This document shows, piece by piece, positions 25,747 to 35,575 of a DNA stretch of 42,225 nt; position 1 is the stretch's first letter; each line of letters opens with the position of its first letter. The translations under genes and the position numbers were made by a program. The DNA lies in NCBI GenBank assembly GCA_903911925.1, contig CAIWFH010000021.1, forward strand, positions 1-42,225, in the 5' to 3' direction. This DNA comes from an uncultured Acidobacteriaceae bacterium (GTDB lineage: Bacteria > Acidobacteriota > Terriglobia > Terriglobales > Acidobacteriaceae). The notes below the pieces were generated by a model. That model was not told where the DNA came from, made no database searches, and saw only the letters and a list, made by a program, of their open reading frames with translations.

Positions 25747-26511
25747 CTAACCCAGCGCCGGCAACCGGTCGGAGATGCCGAAGAGAAAGATCACGCCGAT
25801 GATGAAGCTGTAGGCGGCGCCGGTCCAGGCGATGACGTGGTAAAGGCCGGGGTGGTGGCCGGTGGCCGTAAAGGCTCCGCCCATTGAGGCGGTCATTAGG
25901 GCGTTCATGGCCACCAGGCCGATGGCGAAGGCTGCAAGGCCCATCATGCCGCGGGAGGTCCCGCCCAGATTTGCGGTGAGGAAGAAGAGCGCCAACTGGC
26001 TGGGGGTTTCAGCGCCCACGCCGTGCAGAATGCCGATGAGGAAGACGGACTTGCCGTTGTACATCCACTGGAAGCGGTCGGGCTTGGGAACTTCGCTGTT
26101 AAAACATCGGCGCACCCGCCAGGCAAGCCAGAGTACGCCGTTGATGGCGATGGCCAGCCGGCTCTCAACGCGGCTGTGCGAGTGGCCGTGGGCGTCTTTG
26201 CGCAGGATTCCCGCCACCACGCCAACCCCCAGCACAATCAGAGTCAGGCCGATCAGGCGCTCAGTCCAGTGATCGAGCCCTTCAGGCAGCCCCATGTGCA
26301 ACTGCAGGACGGCAACGCCCAGCACCACCACGGTGAAAGCGTGGCCGAGCGCGTAGGTCATCCCGAGGCGTAAGCCGCTCCGCCAATTGCGCTGAACGGC
26401 GGTAATGTCGGAGATGGCCGCCAGGTGGTCGTAGTCAAAGCCGTGCCGCAGCCCCAGAAGCAGGCAGGAGCCTAGCGCTGCATCAAGTTTCCAGTCGGCA
26501 GGGATGAACAT
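25747..26511 (-). CDS. Nickel/cobalt permease (HoxN/NiCoT-like)
   Basis: This 254-residue membrane protein has the NiCoT signature H23-x4-D28-H29 (LRHGFDYDHLAAI), the second motif LGMTYALGH (49-57), a His-rich loop HGHSHS (108-113) and a third motif GAETPSQL (167-173) in place of LGFDTATE. About six to seven membrane segments are seen. Canonical NiCoTs have some 330-350 residues and eight segments, so this is a compact relative. Placement between hoxEFUYH and hypF suggests nickel supply to the hydrogenase. The stop lies seven bases before the RHS fragment, marking the insertion edge. Confidence 0.8.
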   Translation of the reverse strand: MFIPADWKLDAALGSCLLLGLRHGFDYDHLAAISDITAVQRNWRSGLRLGMTYALGHAFTVVVLGVAVLQLHMGLPEGLDHWTERLIGLTLIVLGVGVVAGILRKDAHGHSHSRVESRLAIAINGVLWLAWRVRRCFNSEVPKPDRFQWMYNGKSVFLIGILHGVGAETPSQLALFFLTANLGGTSRGMMGLAAFAIGLVAMNALMTASMGGAFTATGHHPGLYHVIAWTGAAYSFIIGVIFLFGISDRLPALG

Positions 26512-26552
26512 CGCAGTGCTCAGTATAGAGCAGGAAGGGCAATGCAGCGCGG

Positions 26553-27293
26553 CTACTGAGCTGGGCGAAGCTGGAGCTGGTACCCCTCGTAGTCGATTTT
26601 GACGACCGTCCGGCCGAAGACGGAACTGTCTGACTCTGCCCGGGCATGGGTGGCCTGAGAAAACCCGTCCACGCTGGCATATTGCCGCGTCACTCGCGTA
26701 GCGCCGGTGAGGAATGAGGAACTTTTAGAGGCGGTCCCCTCGAGTTGCACGATGGAACCGCTCGTCGCGTCTACCCACAGCCTGCCTTCGATCAGATAGG
26801 GCGCCTTGCGCCGGGGAGTTATGGACAGCAGAAAGCAATCCCGTCCGTCCACCTGCTGCGTTCCGCCGGGCGTCAGTTTGAAATCGTAGTTGGCCGAGGT
26901 AATCCACGAGCCTTCGCGGATGCCGGGCTGATTGATGCGCTTCTCGTTGTCAAGAATCCCGCCCAAAACCACGTTTCGAATGATCGAGGAGCCCTGTTGA
27001 GAGAGGATCGTGTAGCTTTTGCCCGTGCCTTTCTGGTAGACAGTTTTCACAGTCATCTCGGCCACGGGATGGGTCTCGTCGTTGTTCCGGTAAACGGCGT
27101 AATGCTCAGTGACGGTGTATTCCAGGATGCTGTCAACCCGGTTTTTGACGGCGGCATCGACGCGCCGAATGACGGCGGCCTCATCGGGTGGCGCTGCTGA
27201 GACAGCCGGGCAGGCTGGACGTCCGGCAAAAATAAAGATCGCGGCTGCAATTGCCGTGTTGAGCCGCGGAGCCATCGACCTGTAGACCTGCAT
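26553..27293 (-). CDS. Secreted protein, LolA-like outer-membrane lipoprotein-sorting fold (hypothetical)
   Basis: This protein of about 246 residues has an N-terminal signal peptide (RLNTAIAAAIFIFAG then a likely cleavage after AVSA). The mature part alternates strands with a charged helix at the start (EAAVIRRVDAAVKNRVDSILEYTVTEHY). Late segments such as GRLWVDATSGSIVQLEGTAS, and DYEGYQL near the end, resemble LolA/LolB-fold periplasmic proteins. The start is uncertain: ATG 27293 is chosen, ATG 27275 has a slightly better AGG upstream. The specific function is unknown. Confidence 0.65.
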   Translation of the reverse strand: MQVYRSMAPRLNTAIAAAIFIFAGRPACPAVSAAPPDEAAVIRRVDAAVKNRVDSILEYTVTEHYAVYRNNDETHPVAEMTVKTVYQKGTGKSYTILSQQGSSIIRNVVLGGILDNEKRINQPGIREGSWITSANYDFKLTPGGTQQVDGRDCFLLSITPRRKAPYLIEGRLWVDATSGSIVQLEGTASKSSSFLTGATRVTRQYASVDGFSQATHARAESDSSVFGRTVVKIDYEGYQLQLRPAQ

Positions 27294-27398
27294 TGAGAGA
27301 AGCCTAACAGCAGCCCCGATGCGTATATGTGCTGAAGAGGTCACCGCAAGCAATGCTGGCGTGAGGCCATTCTGCTGGCCGTGACCCGCGCCCCAAGG

Positions 27399-27542
27399 CT
27401 AGCCTCGCCTTCCGGCGATCAGGTTATAGATCAACACAATCACTGCGATCACCAGCAGAAGGTGGATCAAGCTTCCGGCTACGTGCAGGCTGAATCCCAA
27501 AAGCCAGAGAATGAGAAGGATGACAAAGATCGTCCAAAGCAT
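27399..27542 (-). CDS. Lmo0937/DUF5670-type small membrane protein
   Basis: This 47-residue hydrophobic peptide (MLWTIFVILLILWLLGFS then VAGSLIHLLLVIAVIVLIY, ending GRR) has two membrane segments and matches the short DUF5670 pattern. The start at 27542 is set by GGAGG nine bases upstream; the longer open frame from 27602 would include non-hydrophobic sequence with no ribosome-binding site. These peptides are common near envelope-stress genes; function unknown. Confidence 0.75.
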   Translation of the reverse strand: MLWTIFVILLILWLLGFSLHVAGSLIHLLLVIAVIVLIYNLIAGRRG

Positions 27543-27627
27543 ATATATGTGCCTCCGCATAGCCAGCGCCCGGAGACGCAGGAATCTCCCGGGTGCCGGC
27601 ATTCAAATCCGGTTTAGACTTTCGAGG

Positions 27628-28317
27628 TCATTTTTCCGCCTGCGACTGGGACTTCGCGCTCATGATCGCGTCGAGGAAGGAATGAGCAGCTTCCGGCGGC
27701 GGCACGCTTCCGGTGAGAACGGCCCGGGTGGTTACATCGGAACCGTAGATCGCCTTCATTGAGTCGTCATCGCGGCGGATCGCGGAGCCATCCAGCGAAA
27801 TGCCGGCGAAAGCGCCCTTGGCGCGTGAATAGGTGAGAATCTCGGCTTCGAGTTTCCAGTCGGTATTCGCAGAAGCATGCCGTCCCACCGGGCCAGCCGC
27901 CGCTGAAGCGTCTCCGCCCACCTGGAACTTGCTCTCCAGAAGCCGCTGCATTCCTTTATCACTCTGGATGATCATCACCAAGTCCACGCCTTCCACGCCG
28001 ATCTGCAGTCCCCAGCTGCCGCCTGTGATGGCGAAGAACGCGGGAGCGCTCCACCCTGCCGCTGTCCGGCATGAGGCTACGCCTCTGCCGCCCTGAGCGC
28101 CGAACACGAATCCTCCCTTGATCATGTGAGGAACCACGGCAATGCACTTGGCGTGATCCAGCACCTCATCGGGGATGCCCTTGTCGGGGGCGGCCATGAT
28201 CTGGTGCAGAACTTCCGCTGCGTGTCCGAGCCTGTCGATCGACGCTTCGCGCGGGTTATCGGCCCATGCCAAAGAAACGAAACTTAGTACGGCGCTTAAA
28301 AGCATGAACTTCTTCAT
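27628..28317 (-). CDS. YSC84-like lipid-binding domain protein
   Basis: This 229-residue secreted protein has a signal peptide (1-19, cleavage after SLAWA). The Ysc84/SYLF domain covers most of the remainder: VLDHAKCIAVVPHMIKGGFV, GAQGGRGVASCRT, then SWGLQIGVEGVDLVMI, VGGDASAAAGPVGR and AKGAFAGISLDGSAI. SYLF domains bind phosphoinositides in eukaryotes; in bacteria the role is unknown, probably envelope-associated. It lies divergently from hypF across a 250-bp gap. Confidence 0.88.
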   Translation of the reverse strand: MKKFMLLSAVLSFVSLAWADNPREASIDRLGHAAEVLHQIMAAPDKGIPDEVLDHAKCIAVVPHMIKGGFVFGAQGGRGVASCRTAAGWSAPAFFAITGGSWGLQIGVEGVDLVMIIQSDKGMQRLLESKFQVGGDASAAAGPVGRHASANTDWKLEAEILTYSRAKGAFAGISLDGSAIRRDDDSMKAIYGSDVTTRAVLTGSVPPPEAAHSFLDAIMSAKSQSQAEK

Positions 28318-28395
28318 ACAGCCTCCTCAACTTTTAGTCTGCTACGCGTTGCGTGGCAGGGAATCCGCGGAATCTCTCCTGCCTGGGTGGCTTGC

Positions 28396-28433
28396 ACTGC
28401 GGAAACCGAATGCGACTGCGGATTCCGGTCGCA
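28396..28433. promoter_or_regulatory. Direct and inverted repeats upstream of hypF
   Basis: ACTGCGGA-NN-CCG occurs at 28396-28408 and again at 28415-28427 (19-bp period), and TGCGAC (28411-28416) faces GTCGCA (28428-28433). The cluster lies in the divergent YSC84/hypF intergenic region. It could be a regulator site, but no known consensus fits. Confidence 0.25.
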
Positions 28434-28567
28434 CAGACATTCATTGGAATCAAGGTGGGAAGCAATTGGTTGCCTGTCGCCGCCCCAGGACGGCAAGGAG
28501 GCGCCGTGGAAGCGGATCGGCCTGTTGCATTTATGCGCTATGCTGGTCTTCGGTGTGAGGCGTTTGC

Positions 28568-31138
28568 TTGACCAATGAGGCCAGTCCAAAACGAGAACAG
28601 CCCGAAGGGCTGCAGCAGCGGCGGCGCGGGGTGCTGGTGTGCGGCGTGGTGCAAGGGGTCGGGTTCAGGCCCTTCGTCTACCGTCTGGCAATGGAGGAGG
28701 GGTTGGCCGGGCTGATCGGCAATGACACCGATGGGGTGACGATTGAAGTTGAAGGGCCGGGCGAGCGGGTCGATGCGTTTCTGGCCAGGCTGCGTTCGGA
28801 GACTCCACCGCTGGCGCGAATCGATTCCGTGGCTTTGCACGATTTGGCGGCGACCGGCGAATCGGGCTTCCGGATTGTCGCCAGCGAGGTGCTTGGCCGG
28901 GTCAGCACGGGGATTCCGGCAGACGCCGCGACCTGCGCCGATTGTTTGCGTGAATTACTTGAACCCGCTGAGCGGCGCTTTCGGTATCCGTTTTTGAACT
29001 GCACCAACTGCGGCCCGCGTTTCACAATTACCCGGCGGATTCCCTACGACCGCCCCCAGACCTCCATGGCGAAGTTTCCCATGTGCCCGGATTGCCAGCA
29101 GGAGTATGATGACCCGCTGAATCGCCGCTTCCACGCGCAGCCCAATGCGTGCTGGGTATGCGGGCCGCAGGTTTGGCTGGTGGAGTCGGTGGGCCAGGAC
29201 GTCAGTCTTGGCTTGCCGCAGGCAGAATCGACTGGAACTCTGGAGAGTGCGGAAGGAGTTCTCGATCCCAATCAAAATTCGAGCTTTGTAACAGGGCACG
29301 CCTTCAGTCGTGCCGAAAATCTCCCAAATTCAACGAGGGCTTTAGCCCCTGAGGGACCTTCTTCTGCTCAGGCGGCTAGCAATATTTCTGCTTCTGGACA
29401 ATACGAATCCCCGGACTACCGCGAGCGCCCCGACGCAATCGACAAGGCAATTGACATGCTGGTGGACGGACGCATCATGGCCATCAAGGGCATTGGCGGA
29501 TTTCACCTGAGTGTGGACGCCACCAACGAAGCCGCCGTGATGCGGCTGCGCGAGCGCAAGCACCGCTACGGAAAGCCATTGGCAGTGATGGTGCGCGACC
29601 TGGAGGCGGCGGGCAAGATTTGCGAACTGACCACGGAAGAAGAGGCGCTGCTGATGACCGCAGCGCGGCCGATTGTGCTGGCGCGCTCGCGGCAAGGAAA
29701 TGGAATTGCGGCCAATATTGCGCCCGGAATCCCGTGGCTGGGCGTGTTTCTGCCCTATGCTCCACTGCAGCACCTGCTTTTTGCCGACGCGCGGGTCCGC
29801 GCGCTGGTGATGACATCGGCCAACCTGAGCGAAGAGCCGATTGCCATCGACAACGATGAAGCGCAGGCGCGGCTGGGCGAAATTGCGGATGCTTTCCTGA
29901 TGCATGACCGTGAGATACTGCAGCGCTGCGACGACTCGGTGGCTGCGGTGGTGGATGGCGCCGCGCAACTGATCCGGCGAGCGCGGGGATTTGTGCCGCT
30001 CGGGGTTGCCTTGCCGTTCGATGCACCGCCGCTGCTGGCCGTGGGCGGCCACTTGAAGAACGTGTTCGCACTGGCGCGGGGACGGTTCGCCTATCAAAGC
30101 CAGCATCTGGGCGATCTCGAAAGCCTGACGGGCCTCGAGTTCTTTAAGGAGTCCCTCGATCATCTGATGCGCACTTTCGAGATAGAGCCGAAGACAGTGG
30201 TGCACGACCTGCATCCCGGATACCTCTCGACCAGTTGGGCCAGGGAGTGGGCGACTGAGCGCGGACTGAAGTTGATTGCGGTCCAGCATCATCATGCGCA
30301 TGTGGCCGGGTGCATGGCGGAACACGGGCTGACGGGGCCGGTGATCGGTCTGGCGCTGGATGGGACAGGTTACGGAACCGATGGCAAGATATGGGGCGGG
30401 GAAGTGCTGCTGGCGCGGCTCGACAGCTTCGAACGGTTTGCGCACCTCGAATACGTGCCGTTGCCGGGCGGGGAAGCTGCAATTCGCGAGCCGTGGCGCA
30501 TGGCGCTGGGGCATTTGAACGCGGCGGGATTCGATGTTACTAGCGACGAGACGCTTGGGCTGCTGGGCGCGACGGAGCAGGAGGCGCGCGTTTTGCGCCG
30601 CGCTGTGGAGCGCGAAGTGAATGCTCCGCTGACGTCGAGTTTGGGCAGGCTCTTTGACGCGGTTGCGGCGATGGTGCTTGGGCGCCGGGTAGTGGACTAC
30701 GAAGCCCAAGCGGCCATTGAGTTGGAAGGGATCGCGGTAGACGAGCCGGATGACGAGTTGGGCTACGCGATGGAGTTGATAGAAGGAAATTGGGCGCTGC
30801 GTGAACCATCCCGGTTGAGTGCTGCTCCGCTATGGAAAGCGCTCGTTTCGGATTTGCTGACCAGAGTGAGCAAAGCGCAAATAGCGGCGCGGTTTCACGT
30901 CGGGGTTGCTGAAGGATTTGTGCGAGCCGCAGTGTTGGCGCGCTCCGCCACCGGTACAGCCCAAGTCGCTTTAAGCGGCGGATGCATGCATAACCGGCGG
31001 CTGGCGCGGTTGCTGCGGTTGAAGCTCAAAGCGCAGGGGTTCGACGTCTATCAGCACGTCCATGTCAGCCCCGGAGATGGCGGGCTGAGCTATGGGCAGG
31101 CGGTGGTCGGAGCGGCGATGCTGGCTACGAAAAGCTAG
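28568..31138 (+). CDS. hypF: Carbamoyltransferase HypF with in-frame linker insertion
   Basis: HypF transfers the carbamoyl group used to make the CN ligands of the NiFe centre. In this 856-residue protein the order is an acylphosphatase domain (about 18-105, GVVQGVGFRPFVYRLA), two Cys4 zinc motifs (CADC...CTNC and CPDC...CWVC), a YrdC-like domain (MAIKGIGGFHLSVDAT) and the Kae1-like C-terminus with QHHHAHVAGCMAEHG and GLALDGTGYGTDG. The linker between zinc and YrdC domains (about 202-282) is far longer than usual and contains a REP-like sequence. The start is TTG, supported by GAGG seven bases upstream. It should serve the Hox enzyme; hypABCDE are outside the window. Confidence 0.96.
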   Translation: MTNEASPKREQPEGLQQRRRGVLVCGVVQGVGFRPFVYRLAMEEGLAGLIGNDTDGVTIEVEGPGERVDAFLARLRSETPPLARIDSVALHDLAATGESGFRIVASEVLGRVSTGIPADAATCADCLRELLEPAERRFRYPFLNCTNCGPRFTITRRIPYDRPQTSMAKFPMCPDCQQEYDDPLNRRFHAQPNACWVCGPQVWLVESVGQDVSLGLPQAESTGTLESAEGVLDPNQNSSFVTGHAFSRAENLPNSTRALAPEGPSSAQAASNISASGQYESPDYRERPDAIDKAIDMLVDGRIMAIKGIGGFHLSVDATNEAAVMRLRERKHRYGKPLAVMVRDLEAAGKICELTTEEEALLMTAARPIVLARSRQGNGIAANIAPGIPWLGVFLPYAPLQHLLFADARVRALVMTSANLSEEPIAIDNDEAQARLGEIADAFLMHDREILQRCDDSVAAVVDGAAQLIRRARGFVPLGVALPFDAPPLLAVGGHLKNVFALARGRFAYQSQHLGDLESLTGLEFFKESLDHLMRTFEIEPKTVVHDLHPGYLSTSWAREWATERGLKLIAVQHHHAHVAGCMAEHGLTGPVIGLALDGTGYGTDGKIWGGEVLLARLDSFERFAHLEYVPLPGGEAAIREPWRMALGHLNAAGFDVTSDETLGLLGATEQEARVLRRAVEREVNAPLTSSLGRLFDAVAAMVLGRRVVDYEAQAAIELEGIAVDEPDDELGYAMELIEGNWALREPSRLSAAPLWKALVSDLLTRVSKAQIAARFHVGVAEGFVRAAVLARSATGTAQVALSGGCMHNRRLARLLRLKLKAQGFDVYQHVHVSPGDGGLSYGQAVVGAAMLATKS
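29295..29349. repeat. REP-like double hairpin inside hypF
   Basis: First hairpin GGCACG (29295-29300) with CGTGCC (29309-29314), second GGGCT (29337-29341) with AGCCC (29344-29348). The pairing of a GGCACGCC-type and a GGGCTTTAGCCCC-type palindrome resembles intergenic repeats I associate with acidobacterial genomes. The reading frame passes through it without a stop and encodes a low-complexity Ser/Ala/Pro-rich linker. Confidence 0.6.
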
Positions 31139-31656
31139 CCGGAAAAGCGAACTAGCTGCTGTGCCTCAATCTTCGGGCCGAGGATGGATATGCGCGGGAT
31201 GCGGCCGCGGACCATCGCTACTTCGTCGCAGCGGTGCAAGCGCGGGCAGTTCTGGCAGTCCTTGAATATCTTGTCGGGCAGCTCGGACTTGTCTTCAACG
31301 GTGCGAAATCCGTATTTGAAAAAGAAATCCGGAATGCGGGTGAAGAGGCAGACCGACTGGATGCCATGCTCTTCAGCTTCCTCAATCAGCGCGCCGAGAA
31401 TGCGGCCGCCGGCGCCCTGTCCCTTGGCTTCAGGCTTGACGACGATCGACCGGACCTCAGAGAGATGCGGCCCGTAAAGGTGCAGCGCGCCGCAGCCGAG
31501 GAAGACGCTGCCGTCGGATTCGGCAACAGTGAAATCGCGAATGTTTTCGCAGATCTCGGCGAATGCGCGCTTCAGCAGCGTGCCGTCGGTCGAGAGCGAG
31601 TTCACCAGGTCGTAGACGTTTGAGGCGTCCTGGAGCCGGGCCTTACGCACCAGCAT
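31135..31656 (-). CDS. argA: ArgA-type N-acetyltransferase (short GNAT N-acetylglutamate synthase)
   Basis: This 173-residue GNAT enzyme probably makes N-acetylglutamate, the first step of arginine synthesis. Acetyl-CoA-binding region: VRSIVVKPEAKGQGAGGRI (R/Q-x-x-G-x-G/A type). The C-terminal Cys cluster DCQNCPRLHRC is typical of the short ArgA-like enzymes. The ATG at 31656 has GGAGG six bases upstream and overlaps the argH end by 14 bases, so it is the last gene of the arg operon. Its stop interlocks with the hypF stop (shared CTAG). No argJ is seen, so an ArgA activity is required for a linear pathway. Confidence 0.85.
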   Translation of the reverse strand: MLVRKARLQDASNVYDLVNSLSTDGTLLKRAFAEICENIRDFTVAESDGSVFLGCGALHLYGPHLSEVRSIVVKPEAKGQGAGGRILGALIEEAEEHGIQSVCLFTRIPDFFFKYGFRTVEDKSELPDKIFKDCQNCPRLHRCDEVAMVRGRIPRISILGPKIEAQQLVRFSG

Positions 31657-33088
31657 GGACGACCTCCGGGAGGTTTACTGCTGCCAAAAAGGAAACTTGC
31701 TTGGATGCCCGGGTAATGGCCTCGCGAACTTGATTGCGAGCTGTTCCTCCGATTACATCGTGGCAATCGAGTGTAGCGGTGAGAGTAACGGCCGCGAAGA
31801 AGTCTTCGTTGAATTCGGGGCCAAACTGACGCAGTTCGTCGAGCGTGAGGGCGTTGAGTTCCACGCCCCTTTCGATCGCGAAACGAACAGCGTTGCCGAT
31901 CTTTTCGTGTGCGGTGCGGAAAGGAACGCCCTTGTGTACGAGATACGTGGCAGCAGCCATGGCGTTCAGGTAGCCGGACTGCGCGGCTTCGGTCATGCGG
32001 TCACGGTTGAACTGGAGGGCAGAGGTAAACCGGGCCACAAGCGTGAGCATGCGCGGAACAAAATCCGCCTGGAAGGCTGGCTCCTGGGTTTCCTGCATGT
32101 CTTTATTGTAGGCCAAAGGGAGGCCTTTTAGCTGGAGGGTCACGGCCTGGGCTGCGCCGTTGAGCCGGCCGACCTTGGCGCGGATCAACTCGGTGAGGTC
32201 GGGGTTCTTCTTCTGCGGCATGGCGCTGGAGCCGGTAGAAAAGGCCTCAGGCAGCGTGACAAATCCAAACTCAGCAGTTGCGTAGAGCGTGATCTCTTCG
32301 GCAAAGCGGCTCAGGTGCAGACCAACGAAGGTGAGCGCATGCAGATATTCGAGAATAAAATCGCGATCGCTGGTAGCGTCGATGGAGTTGGCGGTTGGCG
32401 CCGTGAATCCCAACTCACGTGCCGCGATGGTGCGGTCGAGCTTGAGCGTTGCGCCGGCCACTGCTCCTGACCCTAGCGGGCAATAGTTTGCCCGCGCAGC
32501 ACAATCGCGCAGGCGATCCGCATCGCGCAGGATCATTTCGACATAAGCCAGAAGCCAGTGGGCCGCAAGTACCGGTTCGGCGCGCTGCAGGTGCGTGTAG
32601 CTCGGCATTACTCCATCGCCGGCGGCATGGGCCTGGCCAACCAAAGCGCTGGCCCACTGTGCGAGAGCTTCGATGACGAGTTCAATCTGGGCGCGCACGT
32701 AGAGGCGCAGGTCGGTGGCGATCTGCTCGTTGCGGCTGCGGCCGGTATGGAGCTTGAGGCCGAGTGAACCGACGCGTGCGGCCAGTGACAACTCGACGAA
32801 GTGATGAATGTCTTCGGCAGTGGCGTGGTCGCGCACTTTCGCTTTGCCCTCTTCCGACGCATGCTCTGCGGCAATGGAATCGAGCGCCCCACGCAGCACG
32901 GCCAATTCATCCTTTGTGAGGATGCCTGCGGCCGCAATGGCGGAAGCATGCGCCTTGCTGGCGGCTATCTCCTGATCGAGCAGCCGCCAATCAAAGACAA
33001 TCGACCGCTGCCACGCTTCAAACTCGGGATCGAGCGGCTCGCGAAAGCGGCCGGACCACATCTTTACGGGTTGGTCTTCGTTGGACAT
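31643..33088 (-). CDS. argH: Argininosuccinate lyase
   Basis: It cleaves argininosuccinate to arginine and fumarate. From ATG 33088 (MSNEDQPVKMWSGRF) it has 481 residues. Motifs: TGRSRNEQ (115-122), the catalytic TH at 165-166 in YTHLQRAEP, and the fumarate-lyase signature GSSAMPQKKNPD (286-297). An upstream ATG at 33118 overlaps the argG end by 14 bases and would add ten residues; neither has a strong ribosome-binding site, and 33088 matches the family start better. Confidence 0.95.
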   Translation of the reverse strand: MSNEDQPVKMWSGRFREPLDPEFEAWQRSIVFDWRLLDQEIAASKAHASAIAAAGILTKDELAVLRGALDSIAAEHASEEGKAKVRDHATAEDIHHFVELSLAARVGSLGLKLHTGRSRNEQIATDLRLYVRAQIELVIEALAQWASALVGQAHAAGDGVMPSYTHLQRAEPVLAAHWLLAYVEMILRDADRLRDCAARANYCPLGSGAVAGATLKLDRTIAARELGFTAPTANSIDATSDRDFILEYLHALTFVGLHLSRFAEEITLYATAEFGFVTLPEAFSTGSSAMPQKKNPDLTELIRAKVGRLNGAAQAVTLQLKGLPLAYNKDMQETQEPAFQADFVPRMLTLVARFTSALQFNRDRMTEAAQSGYLNAMAAATYLVHKGVPFRTAHEKIGNAVRFAIERGVELNALTLDELRQFGPEFNEDFFAAVTLTATLDCHDVIGGTARNQVREAITRASKQVSFLAAVNLPEVVHAGA

Positions 33089-33104
33089 TGATTCAAGCTT
33101 ACCT

Positions 33105-34543
<1,439 letters not shown>

Positions 34544-34554
<11 letters not shown>

Positions 34555-35575
34555 ACGCTTGCACGTTCGCCAACCCGCCCAACAGCAACAGCAGCAACGC
34601 CTTTTGCGCATGCATGCGGTTTTCAGCCTGATCGAAGACGATGGACTGCGGGCCGTCGAGCACCGCGTCAGTGACTTCTGCGTTGCGGCGGGCGGGCAGG
34701 CAATGCATGAAGACGGCATTCGGCGAGGCCTTCTGCATCAGCACCTCGTTCACCTGGAAGGGTCGGAAGATGGGGGCGCGCTTGGTGGACTCATGTTCGA
34801 AGCCCATGCTGACGCAGACGTCGGTATAAATGGCATCGGCTCCTTCGGCGGCTGCTTGCGGGTCCTGCAGCAGGCGCAATTCGCAGTTGTTGGCCTGGGC
34901 TATGTCGCGCGCCAGCGTGACGATTTCGATGTCGGGCGAGTAGCCGCGGGGTGTGGCGACGGTGACGTTGACGCCCAGTTGCGCGCCGGTGAGCATCAGC
35001 GAATGGCAGACATTATTGCCGTCGCCGACATAGGTAAAATTCGTGCCGGGCAGGGAGCCGCGGTGCTCTTCGAGGGTCATAAAATCGGCCAGCGCCTGGC
35101 AGGGATGCTCGAAGTCGGAGAGGGCGTTGATCACCGGCACGCGCGAGTTGGCGGCCATCTCGGTGATGGTGTCGTGCGCATAGGTCCGCAGCACGATGAC
35201 GTCAACCCAGCGCTCCACGTTGCGCGCCACGTCAGCAATGGACTCGCGCTCGCCGAGAGGCGAGTTGGTCTGGTCAACGAAGATGGCATTACCGCCCATG
35301 GTGTTGATGCCGGTTTCGAAACTTAGGCGGGTGCGCAGCGAGGCCTTCTCAAACATCAGGACCATTTGTTTGGCGTCGAGCGCATGGCGATACTCGCGAG
35401 GATTGCGCTTGACGTCGTGGCCCAGCTTGAGAATGGCGCGCACTTCTGAGCTGGAAAGGTCGGCGATGGAGCACATGTCTTCGCCTGCAAGGCGGGCGGC
35501 AGCGCCGAGAATATCGGGATCATTTTGAACTTTCACGGCGGCCTCCGGGTGGTCGATGGTTGCGCGGCTAGACAT
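34544..35575 (-). CDS. argF: Ornithine carbamoyltransferase
   Basis: It makes citrulline from ornithine and carbamoyl phosphate. From ATG 35575, with AAAGGAG about nine bases upstream, the product is 343 residues; the longer open frame is unlikely. Motifs: carbamoyl-phosphate site FEKASLRTR (75-83), HPCQALAD (157-164), ornithine-side region DVCVSMGFE and HCLPARR (291-297). The start overlaps the argD end by eight bases. The last codons (AFSC) come from a repeat arm. N-acetyl- or N-succinylornithine variants cannot be excluded by sight, but HCLPARRNAEVTD fits OTCase. Confidence 0.94.

Noticed and set aside
29342..30709. 455-codon open frame on the minus strand
   Set aside because: Antisense to the conserved YrdC and Kae1-like parts of hypF; composition rich in His/Arg/Gln as expected for a shadow.
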